From Lentisphaeria bacterium (GTDB lineage: Bacteria > Verrucomicrobiota > Lentisphaeria > Oligosphaerales > Oligosphaeraceae), in NCBI GenBank assembly GCA_028699735.1, contig JAQVUB010000032.1:1-12098 (forward strand): a stretch of 12,098 bases of DNA, in the 5' to 3' direction. The notes below the pieces were generated by a model. The model did no database searches. It had not been told where the DNA came from and saw nothing but the letters and a program-made list of their open reading frames with translations. The position numbers and the translations under genes were made by a program. Below are positions 1 through 7,026 of the stretch, piece after piece. Numbering within the stretch: the stretch's first letter is position 1; each line of letters begins with the position of its first letter.

Positions 1-742
1 CAAAACTTTCCAGCAGAGTTTCATAAAAAAGGCCGGGAAAGGGATGCAATCCAAAGGGGGCAGGTGACTGAGTTTTTTTAAGCTTCCGCAGATAATCGAG
101 AAATTGTGGATAACTCAATCCGGGGAACTTCTCGATCTCTTTTCCGGGTTGCCAGTGATAGGCCAGGGTCATGTTGGCGATCAGCGGGAAAAAGCGCAAG
201 GTGCCGTCCAGCGCACGGCATTCGCGCAAGATGTTTTCCGGAAACTGTGCGGCGAATTTTTCAGGCAGGGGTGCCAGCAGTTTCTGCAGCTCGGGCTGGG
301 CAAAATTGGTCAGCGGCAATTGTACCAGGGAACTCTGCTGCCAGGCCGGTGAAGGTTCTTGACCCGGAATTGGCATGCCCAGCAGCAGCGGTCGGCAGAT
401 TCTGCCCGGGAAAAGGGTCTGGCAGATTTCCGACTGGGCAAACAGAGGCTGCTGCACCCCGAAGGCAAAAGCGGGTTGCCTGCGGCTCAGGGGAGCAGCG
501 GAACGGGGTTTTCGAGACGTGGTTTGCCCGGCGACAAAGCTGCCTTTGCCTTGATGTCGCTGCAGCCGTCCCTCACGCTCCAGCTGCTCTGTCGCTCTGC
601 GCAGCGTGCCAATCGAAACCCCATAGCGGCGGGCCAGCTCGGGCTCCGCAGGAAGACTCTTCTCCGGCACAAACAATTTCTGTTGAATGGCCTGACAAAG
701 CTCCAAATAGACGCGCTGATAGGCAGGAATCCGTTTATTCAT
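1..742 (-). CDS. GntR-family regulator with solute-binding-protein-like C-terminal region (partial, runs off the left edge)
   Basis: The frame is open from the ATG at 740-742 to base 1 (247 codons, no stop), so the C-terminus lies outside the window. Residues 5-72 form a GntR-type winged helix: YQRVYLELCQAI, then LPAEPELARRYGVSIGTLRRA (recognition helix) and GRLQRHQGKGSFV (wing). This is the classical HTH of DNA-binding repressors. A basic linker (73-90) follows. The rest does not look like the usual UTRA or FadR effector domains. Residues 139-225 contain LVQLPLTNF, then RALDGTLRFFPLIANMTLAY, then LSYPQFLDYLRKLKK. This is the order seen in family 1 extracellular solute-binding proteins (pLd-x-y ... 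DGklyglP-x-xaN-x-x-lyYN ... tweEfl-x-x-x-kl). No signal peptide is present, so the protein should be cytoplasmic. The start overlaps the preceding gene's stop by 8 nt (ATGAATAA), with a GGA 9 nt upstream, which suggests coupled translation. The HTH call is firm; the sensor-domain call is inference. Confidence 0.85.
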   Translation of the reverse strand, partial: MNKRIPAYQRVYLELCQAIQQKLFVPEKSLPAEPELARRYGVSIGTLRRATEQLEREGRLQRHQGKGSFVAGQTTSRKPRSAAPLSRRQPAFAFGVQQPLFAQSEICQTLFPGRICRPLLLGMPIPGQEPSPAWQQSSLVQLPLTNFAQPELQKLLAPLPEKFAAQFPENILRECRALDGTLRFFPLIANMTLAYHWQPGKEIEKFPGLSYPQFLDYLRKLKKTQSPAPFGLHPFPGLFYETLLESF

Positions 743-3362
743 GCTGCTTTTCCGGGAGAATCTGCAACTGCCGGATGATCATCTCACCCTGTTGCGCCAC
801 ATTATAAAATACCAGCCTGGTTGCCTTTTGCAGGAACTCGGATGGAATGTCAAACTCCAGCCAACCGTCAACTCCGGGCAACTTGCCCCAGCACAGGCGT
901 TGCAACACCTGAAAGGTATCATCCGGATATAAAATAACCCCTAGGCTGGCTTTTTGCTCAGCGTCAGTCTCCAATTGCAGGCGCAGTTTCAGTGCCGTAC
1001 CGGAGGCTGGCAGCTGCAGGCTGGCAAACCAGTATTTCCCGGCCGAATAAATGCCATCCTGCTGCAACTTCCCGGTCACCGAAATTTCTTTCTGAACTGG
1101 ACTAAATGCTGCGGTAAAGGGCAGGCTGACTGGAACGATGGCCGGCGTGCTGGCTGCCGCAAGCGTGCCGCCACCGCCTTCCTGCAGGTCACCGAAGCGT
1201 TCCAGTTGTTCCAGCGGGCGCTGCAGAGCTCGTTCGACAAAGCGTTCCAAGTCGATCTGCCCGCCGCTGTACCAGGCATACGGATCAGCAAGCGGTTTTG
1301 TGCATTCCCTGCTGCTGACGCTGATCTGTTTCGAGGTTTCCGGCCTGCTTCGGCTCAGGCGCAGCAGGCGGTAACCCGCCGGTGGCACCTCTATGGACAG
1401 CCCCTGCTTAAGTGCTCCTGCATTCCAGCGATCCTTTTTATCATTCAGCAGCAGGGTCTGCTCTTCCACATCGAGCAGATAGTAATCGGTTTCGGGCAGT
1501 TCCGGCAGAGCCACATGCCATTGTTTGCTTTGGAAGGGGTCCCAGTTGAACAAGGAGAGCAGCCAGTCTTCGCCGAGCTGATGCACGCGATACTGCACCT
1601 GGCCATGATAAAGCTTGTAGTAATGCTGCCAGACGCCGCCACGCACCCTGGATTTGTCCGTCAGCCAGGGGCTGTCGCCTTCCGTACAATCCCTGACCTG
1701 CAGCTTCGCATCCTGGCGTTGACCGTCGAGATAAAAGTCTTCCATCCTGCTGAGCAGGTGTGCAGCTTCCATCGTCGCCTTGACGACACTGGCTTCGTCT
1801 AGCTCGACTCGCAACCCTGCTGCTCCGCTGGCCAGCATGTGTAGCATGCTTAATTTCTGTAGTTGCGGGCGCTGCTGGTAACCATAACTGTCGCCGGTCA
1901 TGCGGGCGGTTTCACGACGGTGTGCCATTACGCATGCGTTGTAACCAACACAGTAGGATGTTCCCGCTACCGCAATAATTTCTTTTCCAGTCGAGCGTTT
2001 CAGCGTATCGACCGCAATCACATCGGCCAGGCTGCCGGTCAAGGTGTCTGCCAGCAGAAAATCCACGCTGTCTCCGAGCAAACGCCCATCCTCGCCAAAA
2101 TGGCAGATGCCATATTTCAGATCACCGAGATCTTTGTCAAAATCCGTATTGATGGTATTGGCGCCAATGCGCAAATGGGGGTATTTCGGGAGAAATTCAC
2201 GTCGCAGCTGTTCATACATCAGGCGGGTTTGTTCGTTGCGGAAACGATACCATTGCATGGGATATCGCCGCAGCAGCTCGAGCGGTGAAAGTTCAACGGG
2301 TTCCAGTTTGCTGAAGCGGAAAAAGTGAGCCAGGCAAGCCGGACAGAAACATTGATTCCAGATATGCGTTTCCAAATCCGCATCAAGCATGATCGCCCCG
2401 CCGGCAATTTCCTCTCTGGCGGCATCCATCCACAATTTCCAAGGATAACGCCCGGGAGTAATCACCGCTTCCGGGCACCACAGCCGCATGTGGTATGCCG
2501 AAGGATGGGAGCCTTTTGCGCGTCTGCCACGCAAATCGACAAGATAGTCTTCGATATCTGGCGATGCGGAGCGGTTGTTTCCCCGGATCAGCACATGCAT
2601 CAGTGCTCCGCCGCCATAAAACGAGAAGCCGGCCTCTTCCCACAATTTGCGCCGGCCCTGGTTTGGCCCCGATTCCAGCTGGGCGCTGACCATGTTGACC
2701 CCGGCCAGACGATACAGTTTCGCCCGCTCACGCAAAGCTCTGTCAGAAAACCCCATATTCGGAAGCGGAGTGCCCGACAACAGTTTCGTGCGTAAAAGCG
2801 GACCCATCCCGGCTGACAGCGTGATCAATTGCGCGGTGAATTCTCCCTCACAGGCATATTTGCCGTCAATCGACCAGTAGATCTGAAATTTTTCAGGAGC
2901 CTCGGTATTGGTCTGCAGCATCAAGACCTGATGATTGTTGCTGCTGGCGCCAAACATGCCACCCGGCAAAGGCTGCCGCAAGGCCGGCTGCAAAACCGTT
3001 TTGGGCGGCTGCAACGCATAACGGCGGTATTCCATGCCGTCACGTTGACAGGGACTGCTGGTAAAGTCCACCTGCTGCGTAAAAGGCTTTTTCCAGCCAT
3101 CCATCACATTGGACTCCAGTAGCGATACCCCAACTGGCACTTCTAAAAACAATTGACTGCCGGAAGAGGCCAGATCCAGAATGCGCTCTTCTCCCCGATA
3201 ATAATAAACAAAAGTCAACTCGGAAGCATGATCCCTGTACAGGGGGCAATGCTCATCATCATAAATCATCGAGGGAAAAACGTAGACCGCCAGCTCCGAT
3301 GCAAACAAAAAAAGCGGATACAGGAAAAGGGATGCATACAAAAAAGCTCTTCGTTTTACCAT
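735..3362 (-). CDS. large secreted glycoside-hydrolase-like protein with Cys-x-Cys-x-x-Cys motif
   Basis: The product is 875 aa. I chose the ATG at 3362 because GGAGG lies 8 nt upstream; the next upstream ATG (3380) has no such site. Residues 1-22 form a signal peptide (MVKRR, then a hydrophobic stretch ending FAS-ELAV), so the protein is exported. An N-terminal beta-rich region (about 23-190) is followed by a probable TIM barrel (about 200-560). Around residues 327-344 there is DADLE followed by CFCPACL, a Cys cluster typical of uncharacterised GH42/GH-like barrels in Planctomycetes-Verrucomicrobia-Lentisphaerae, probably binding metal or structural. A GH36-like C-terminal beta domain (ending PPAGYRLLRL) and a C-terminal beta-sandwich (about 740-870), possibly carbohydrate binding, follow. 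The start overlaps the prepilin gene stop by 7 nt (ATGGTAA), and the stop overlaps the GntR gene. A role in polysaccharide or glycoside breakdown is inferred; substrate and catalytic residues cannot be assigned. Confidence 0.8.
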   Translation of the reverse strand: MVKRRAFLYASLFLYPLFLFASELAVYVFPSMIYDDEHCPLYRDHASELTFVYYYRGEERILDLASSGSQLFLEVPVGVSLLESNVMDGWKKPFTQQVDFTSSPCQRDGMEYRRYALQPPKTVLQPALRQPLPGGMFGASSNNHQVLMLQTNTEAPEKFQIYWSIDGKYACEGEFTAQLITLSAGMGPLLRTKLLSGTPLPNMGFSDRALRERAKLYRLAGVNMVSAQLESGPNQGRRKLWEEAGFSFYGGGALMHVLIRGNNRSASPDIEDYLVDLRGRRAKGSHPSAYHMRLWCPEAVITPGRYPWKLWMDAAREEIAGGAIMLDADLETHIWNQCFCPACLAHFFRFSKLEPVELSPLELLRRYPMQWYRFRNEQTRLMYEQLRREFLPKYPHLRIGANTINTDFDKDLGDLKYGICHFGEDGRLLGDSVDFLLADTLTGSLADVIAVDTLKRSTGKEIIAVAGTSYCVGYNACVMAHRRETARMTGDSYGYQQRPQLQKLSMLHMLASGAAGLRVELDEASVVKATMEAAHLLSRMEDFYLDGQRQDAKLQVRDCTEGDSPWLTDKSRVRGGVWQHYYKLYHGQVQYRVHQLGEDWLLSLFNWDPFQSKQWHVALPELPETDYYLLDVEEQTLLLNDKKDRWNAGALKQGLSIEVPPAGYRLLRLSRSRPETSKQISVSSRECTKPLADPYAWYSGGQIDLERFVERALQRPLEQLERFGDLQEGGGGTLAAASTPAIVPVSLPFTAAFSPVQKEISVTGKLQQDGIYSAGKYWFASLQLPASGTALKLRLQLETDAEQKASLGVILYPDDTFQVLQRLCWGKLPGVDGWLEFDIPSEFLQKATRLVFYNVAQQGEMIIRQLQILPEKQHE

Positions 3363-4024
3363 TTCAACTCCCTCCGCCACAGCTCCGTAATTGGCTTCAA
3401 AATATAGGGCTGGTCGGAAAGATGCCCATCCAGATGCAGCATGTTGACCCGCATTCCATGCCAGATCGGCAGAGTGACCGGATTGGAACCGTCACTGCCC
3501 TGGTGATACGTGCTCGAATCCACATGGATGAAAAAACGAGAGGGCAGCTTGTAACTCAAACGCCGGTAACAATTCTGCCAGGGATTGCTTAAACCAAGAT
3601 TCCAACCGGTGTCACGATTCTTCCCATAACTCAATTTGACACCACTGGCTGGCGGACGGGGATCGGCCGGGCAAATCGCCACCTTGATCGTTGCATTCCA
3701 GATTTGCGCGGTCTTGTACCCGGCATAGGGCCAGATTCCCGCATCCGGCTTGTAATACCAGGCGCCGGAAGAATGACTGGGAACAATATAATCATCATAG
3801 TCATCGGCATACGCATGCTCCGCCAGACCTAGCTGACGCAGATTGCTCCCGCATAAACTCTTCTGCGCCGCCGCACGCGCCTTGTTCAAGGCCGGCAGTA
3901 ACATCGAAGCCAGAATCGCAATGATCGCAATTACGACCAACAACTCGATTAAAGTAAAATGAAACACTGCATTCAACCGGAAACAAACTCGATGCACACC
4001 ATGAGAATCCTGTTTTAACAACAT
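3356..4024 (-). CDS. prepilin-type N-terminal cleavage/methylation protein with H-X9-DG motif
   Basis: The product is 222 aa from the ATG at 4024, chosen because GGAG sits 7 nt upstream; an upstream in-frame ATG at 4057 lacks a site. Residues 23-46 carry the type IV pilin/pseudopilin signature FTLIELLVVIAIIAILASML with Glu at +5, followed by LLPALNKARAAAQ and LRQLG, a very common form in Lentisphaerota. A CPADPRP motif (118-124) and H189 + 9 residues + D199-G200 match the 'prepilin-type processing-associated H-X9-DG' family (DUF1559-like C-terminus). Such proteins are thought to be exported by a type II/IV pilus-like system; individual functions are unknown. The residue before the presumed cleavage site is His rather than Gly. 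The gene ends inside the start of the glycosidase-like gene (overlap 3356-3362), so the two are probably made together. A promoter candidate lies about 90 bp upstream. Confidence 0.9.
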   Translation of the reverse strand: MLLKQDSHGVHRVCFRLNAVFHFTLIELLVVIAIIAILASMLLPALNKARAAAQKSLCGSNLRQLGLAEHAYADDYDDYIVPSHSSGAWYYKPDAGIWPYAGYKTAQIWNATIKVAICPADPRPPASGVKLSYGKNRDTGWNLGLSNPWQNCYRRLSYKLPSRFFIHVDSSTYHQGSDGSNPVTLPIWHGMRVNMLHLDGHLSDQPYILKPITELWRRELKW

Positions 4025-4072
4025 CGCTTTTCTCCTTTCCTGAACCGCCAGAAACATCCTCTGTCAAAGCTA

Positions 4073-4088
4073 AATCGTATATATGATT
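4073..4088. promoter_or_regulatory. imperfect 16-bp dyad, possible operator
   Basis: AATCGTATATATGATT reads almost the same on both strands (one mismatched pair). It lies between the candidate promoter and the pseudopilin start codon, a place where a repressor could act. The operon's last gene is a GntR-type regulator, so autoregulation is conceivable, but the site does not match the classical GT-N-AC GntR core. It is AT-rich and could be chance. Confidence 0.25.
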
Positions 4089-4111
4089 CGGCTAATTCAT
4101 CTATATGTCTT

Positions 4112-4140
4112 AAGATAAATCGGCAAATCCAGTTTGTCAA
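4112..4140 (-). promoter_or_regulatory. sigma70-like promoter for the pseudopilin-glycosidase-regulator operon
   Basis: On the minus strand there is a perfect TTGACA -35 box (4135-4140), a 17-bp spacer and TATCTT as -10 (4112-4117, 4 of 6 matches). A start near 4105 would give a leader of about 80 nt before the ATG at 4024. It lies in the 147-bp gap behind the USP-EIIA gene, as expected for a separate transcription unit. Confidence 0.5.
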
Positions 4141-4145
4141 ACAGG

Positions 4146-4162
4146 GTTGTTCGTGGTTAAAG
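4146..4162. repeat. half-site remnant of the 'ttaaccacgaa' palindromic repeat
   Basis: The segment around ttcgtggttaaa matches the outer arm of the longer palindromes found at 5341, 7075, 9793 and 10879. No matching second arm is seen, so it is either a decayed copy or chance similarity. It lies just after the stop of the USP-EIIA gene. Confidence 0.3.
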
Positions 4163-4171
4163 AAGTGTCTT

Positions 4172-5299
4172 TCAGGGATCGAGCACATTCAGGATATCAT
4201 CAGCAGTGCGGCAGTTTAACAGTTGCTGCCGTACAGGGCTGTGGACTATTTTTTCCGAGATTTGGGCCAACAGATCCAGATAATCACTGTAATAATCATC
4301 CGGTGTGATAAAAAGGAAAACGAATTTGCAGGGTATGCCATCGGCTGCGGCGAAGTCGACCCCCTGCGGGAAGATGCCCAGGCAGCCGGCCAGCCCGCCC
4401 TCTACCGGCATGGTGATATGGGGGAAAGCTGTCTCACTGCCAACCGCCGTGGAGCAGACTTGTTCCCGGGCAATAGCCTGTTGCAGCAGACGTTCCCGCC
4501 AGTTTTCCGGAATCTGTTCAGTCCGGATCAGGCAGTCAAGAAGCTGCCCGATCGCAGCTTCTCTGCTAAGTGCAGACAGCCCGGGATTGATCATGCCCGG
4601 CCAGAAAATTTCGCGCAAGCGGAATTGTTTGGGGCGGCTGCCCAGCAACATCATCAGCGGATTAGAAAAATTCCGGGCAATGCGTTCCGGCAGGGAGAAA
4701 GCGAAGAATTCGGAGAGACGCCAGTGATTTGGCGCGCCAAGAACCAGCAGATCATCGGCTTCAATATGGGCGGCCAGGCCGGAAAGGATATCCGGAGCAT
4801 GGGCGACTTGGAAAGGAGTGTGGATCCCCAGCATCCGTGCCTGCAAGCGGGTTGTTTCCCCGGCGGTTTCCGCCCCATCATCCGCGGCCCGGATGATTTG
4901 CAACACTTGGGCCGGGCAGCCATAGGCCTCTGCCGTGCGCTGGGCAATCCAGAGCTGCCGGAGGACATGAATTCCACCGCCGCTTAAAATCAAGATCCGG
5001 TTGATTTTACTGAATTCCGGCCAGCGCAAAAAAACCATGCGAAGATTTTCCCGCAGGGCGAAATGCAGCAAGGCTTCCCCGCTCCCAGCCTTTGGCCAAT
5101 CAGTCAGAAGCAAGTCCGGTTGGAGGGTAATCATTTGCTGCTCAATATCCGGCAGTTCTTCACTGCCTCCGATGGAATGCAGCATCTGAAATTCGGCATT
5201 TTGTCCGGCTGCCAGGATTTGTCCGCACCAGTCCAGGGCATGGAGATTTGCGATATCATTGGCATAAGCCAGCATCAACTGATTTTCTCGGGCATTCAT
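4172..5299 (-). CDS. universal-stress-like protein fused to PTS EIIA (PtsN/fructose-type) domain
   Basis: The product is 375 aa with no signal peptide or membrane segment. Residues about 7-95 and 99-222 look like two UspA-type domains; the second has RILILSGGG, then DDLLVLGAP and a final NPLMMLLGS strand. The usual UspA ATP-binding G-x-x-G-(9)-G-S/T pattern is not intact. Residues about 235-375 form a PTS EIIA type-2 domain with the phosphorylatable His294 in GSETAFPHITMP, followed by FVFLFITPDD and the C-terminal helix. In related bacteria this USP plus EIIA tail is often attached to a cation/proton antiporter or permease; here it stands alone. It may act as a phosphorylation-dependent regulatory protein (inference). 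No convincing Shine-Dalgarno precedes the ATG at 5299; ATG codon 9 is an alternative start. Confidence 0.8.
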   Translation of the reverse strand: MNARENQLMLAYANDIANLHALDWCGQILAAGQNAEFQMLHSIGGSEELPDIEQQMITLQPDLLLTDWPKAGSGEALLHFALRENLRMVFLRWPEFSKINRILILSGGGIHVLRQLWIAQRTAEAYGCPAQVLQIIRAADDGAETAGETTRLQARMLGIHTPFQVAHAPDILSGLAAHIEADDLLVLGAPNHWRLSEFFAFSLPERIARNFSNPLMMLLGSRPKQFRLREIFWPGMINPGLSALSREAAIGQLLDCLIRTEQIPENWRERLLQQAIAREQVCSTAVGSETAFPHITMPVEGGLAGCLGIFPQGVDFAAADGIPCKFVFLFITPDDYYSDYLDLLAQISEKIVHSPVRQQLLNCRTADDILNVLDP

Positions 5300-5340
5300 G
5301 ATAAGTATTTGCAGTTACCAAACTGGCAATGGAGAAATTC

Positions 5341-5465
5341 TTTTTGAACAACGAAATGCACAAAAGAACACGAAAAAATTTCATGGGAGCGGCATTAAAA
5401 GCGAGCATGGGTCGCACTTCCCATGAAGTTTTTTCGTGTCCATTTGTGGCTTTTGTTGTAAAAAA
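5341..5465. repeat. 125-bp imperfect palindrome with CATGGGAAG core (intact long copy)
   Basis: The left arm 5341-5389 (gaacaacgaaatgcac ... cgaaaaaatttcatgggag) pairs with the right arm 5417-5465 (cttcccatgaagtttt ... ttttgttgtaaaaa). The arms are about 48 bp with few mismatches, around a 27-nt loop. It fills most of the gap between the aldo/keto reductase stop and the USP-EIIA start, and its outer arms match the shorter palindromes elsewhere in the window. As RNA it would form a strong hairpin in either direction, with U-rich ends. It could be a MITE/REP-like element, an mRNA 3'-end stabiliser or a bidirectional terminator. Confidence 0.85.
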
Positions 5466-5502
5466 TACCACTGTTACCCGGCTTCGCTTGACGCATTACA
5501 GG

Positions 5503-6666
5503 CTACTGTATTTGGTCGAGCAGATTTTGCAGTATTTTCAGGCGTTCCGGGATGCGAATATGTTGGGGGCATTTCGGCTCGCATTTGCCGCAGGAACGGC
5601 ATTGACCCGCCAGAGCTTCCGGGGCAAGATCAGCCCACAGCTTCCGGAATTCCTCCCGCTTTTCTTTCTGCTGAGTTTGGTCCGTCAGCAGCCGTTTCCC
5701 GGCGCCTTGATTGAAAGCACTGAAGTTACCGGGAATATCGACGCCAAAGGGGCAGGGCATGCAATAATTGCAACCGGTGCACGGAATTGGAGAAACTTCC
5801 AGATAAGCCTCCAGAGCCTGTTGCAAAATTTCGCGTTCCTGTGCCGTCAACGGTTGAAAACCGGAGGCTATTTTCAGGTTGTCCTCGAGTTGTTCCATGG
5901 TGCTCATGCCGCTCAGCACGGTAAGGACTCCCGGTAGTGAAGCGACGAAGCGGATTGCCCAGGAGGCCAGACTGTTTTGCGGGGCAGCCTGTTTCAAGAT
6001 GGCTGCCGCCTTGTCATTCAGGGTAGCCAGGGCTCCGCCGCGCACCGGCTCCATGATGATGCAGGGCAGCTGATGTTGGATGGCCAGCTCGTAGAGAACC
6101 CGGGCCTGCATCGTGTCCCAATCCTGGTAATTGAGCTGGATCTGGACAAAATCCCATGGGAAGTTATCGAGGACATAATTCATCAGTTCGATCGAGCCAT
6201 GAAAGGAGAAGCCCAGCTTCCGGATGCGCCCGGCTTGTTTTTCCCGGTGCAGATAATCGAGTACCTTCTCTTTCAGGTAAAGGCGGTCGAATTCCTCCCG
6301 GGTTGTCAGGGAGTGCAGCAGGTAATAATCAAAGGATTCGACCTGACAGCGTTTCAGCTGAGCAGCAAAAAGCTCCTCCGCTTCCGGCAGATTTTTCAAC
6401 AGCCAGCCAGGCATCTTGCTGGCCAGATAAAAACTCTCACGGGGATATTTTTTCAGAACGGAACCGACAAAGGCTTCCGACTTTCCGTTCAGATAGCCCC
6501 AGGCCGTGTCGAAATAATTGACGCCCTGTTCATAGGCATATTCCAGCATCTCCTTCGCTGCTTTGCGGTCAATTCCCTTGTTGTCCGGCAGCACCGGCAG
6601 ACGCATACAGCCAAATCCGAGCAGAGAAACTTGCTCAGAGCGATCGCCAAAATTCCGTTTATCCAT
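5503..6666 (-). CDS. aldo/keto reductase with C-terminal 2x[4Fe-4S] ferredoxin-like domain
   Basis: The product is 387 aa, the usual length for the COG1453-type 'predicted oxidoreductase of the aldo/keto reductase family'. The ATG at 6666 was chosen because MDKRNFGDRSEQVSLLGFG aligns with the family start; a TTG eight codons upstream is a less likely alternative, and the Shine-Dalgarno is weak. The AKR tetrad is visible: D53 and Y58 in FDTAWGYL, K84 in LASKMP, H118 in YYLLHSL. The C-terminus carries CTGCNYCMPCP and CRSCGKCEPKCP, two 4Fe-4S cluster sets. It is cytoplasmic and probably uses NAD(P)H and/or passes electrons through the clusters; the substrate is unknown. It is flanked on both sides by palindromic repeats, so it may be transcribed alone. 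Confidence 0.92.
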   Translation of the reverse strand: MDKRNFGDRSEQVSLLGFGCMRLPVLPDNKGIDRKAAKEMLEYAYEQGVNYFDTAWGYLNGKSEAFVGSVLKKYPRESFYLASKMPGWLLKNLPEAEELFAAQLKRCQVESFDYYLLHSLTTREEFDRLYLKEKVLDYLHREKQAGRIRKLGFSFHGSIELMNYVLDNFPWDFVQIQLNYQDWDTMQARVLYELAIQHQLPCIIMEPVRGGALATLNDKAAAILKQAAPQNSLASWAIRFVASLPGVLTVLSGMSTMEQLEDNLKIASGFQPLTAQEREILQQALEAYLEVSPIPCTGCNYCMPCPFGVDIPGNFSAFNQGAGKRLLTDQTQQKEKREEFRKLWADLAPEALAGQCRSCGKCEPKCPQHIRIPERLKILQNLLDQIQ

Positions 6667-6806
6667 GCTCACTCGCTTGTTGGTTTTCAATCGTCATAAA
6701 AGATGCATTGCACTTCCCTTACTTTAACCCGCATTGGCAATTTTTCCCGCTCCATCGGAGGTTCTGATATCCATCATCGTAATCTCTCAAATGAGTCAGT
6801 GGTATC

Positions 6807-6830
6807 TTTTTACAACGAAACGCACGAAAA
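6807..6830. repeat. detached left outer arm of a long palindromic repeat
   Basis: tttttacaacgaaacgcac plus gaaaa matches the outer left arm of the 5341-5465 copy and is complementary to the right outer arm at 7099-7125. The rest of the left arm is found only at 7027, so the copy seems to be split by about 196 bp. Confidence 0.65.
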
Positions 6831-6887
6831 GCCTTGGGGTGGGCTGGCGCCCACAACCCATAGTGATCAGCTGTCAGCCGTCAGCCT

Positions 6888-6986
6888 GTCCATCAAAGTC
6901 CATCGTCCACGTCCATAAGGTCCATAAGGTCAATAGGGTCCATAAGGTCCCTCGTCTATCGTCCCTCGTCTATCGTCTTTCGTCCA
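6888..6986. repeat. short-unit tandem array (GTCCATAAG 9-mers and GTCCCTCGTCTATC 14-mers)
   Basis: Four 9-bp units in strict phase (GTCCATAAG at 6911, 6920 and 6938, with variant GTCAATAGG at 6929) are followed by two identical 14-mers, GTCCCTCGTCTATC at 6947 and 6961. Irregular GTCCATC/GTCCAC units (6888-6910) and GTCTTTCGTCCA (6975-6986) flank them. It is non-coding. Short GTCC-rich arrays of this style are known from intergenic DNA of many environmental bacteria, with unknown function. Confidence 0.85.
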
Positions 6987-7026
6987 TTTAACCTTCTTCG
7001 AAAAACAAGAAGTTGGGCCATAGTAG

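Noticed and set aside
106..807. Plus-strand open frame of 233 codons at the left edge
   Set aside because: It is antisense to the GntR-type gene, whose helix-turn-helix is unmistakable. Its residue content is low-complexity Arg/Ala/Ser-rich shadow coding.
954..1802. Plus-strand open frame of 282 codons opposite the glycosidase-like gene
   Set aside because: It is antisense to a gene with signal peptide, Shine-Dalgarno and coupled ends, and has no recognisable family.
4223..4987. Plus-strand open frame of 254 codons opposite the USP-EIIA gene
   Set aside because: The opposite strand carries an intact EIIA domain with active His; this frame shows no motif.
5300..5340. TTGCCA-16-TACTTA as a promoter for the USP-EIIA gene
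   Set aside because: The -10 match is poor and it would end only a few bases before the ATG, giving an essentially leaderless message.
6888..6986. Tandem repeats as a CRISPR array
   Set aside because: Units are 9 and 14 bp without spacers of constant length, and there are no cas genes.
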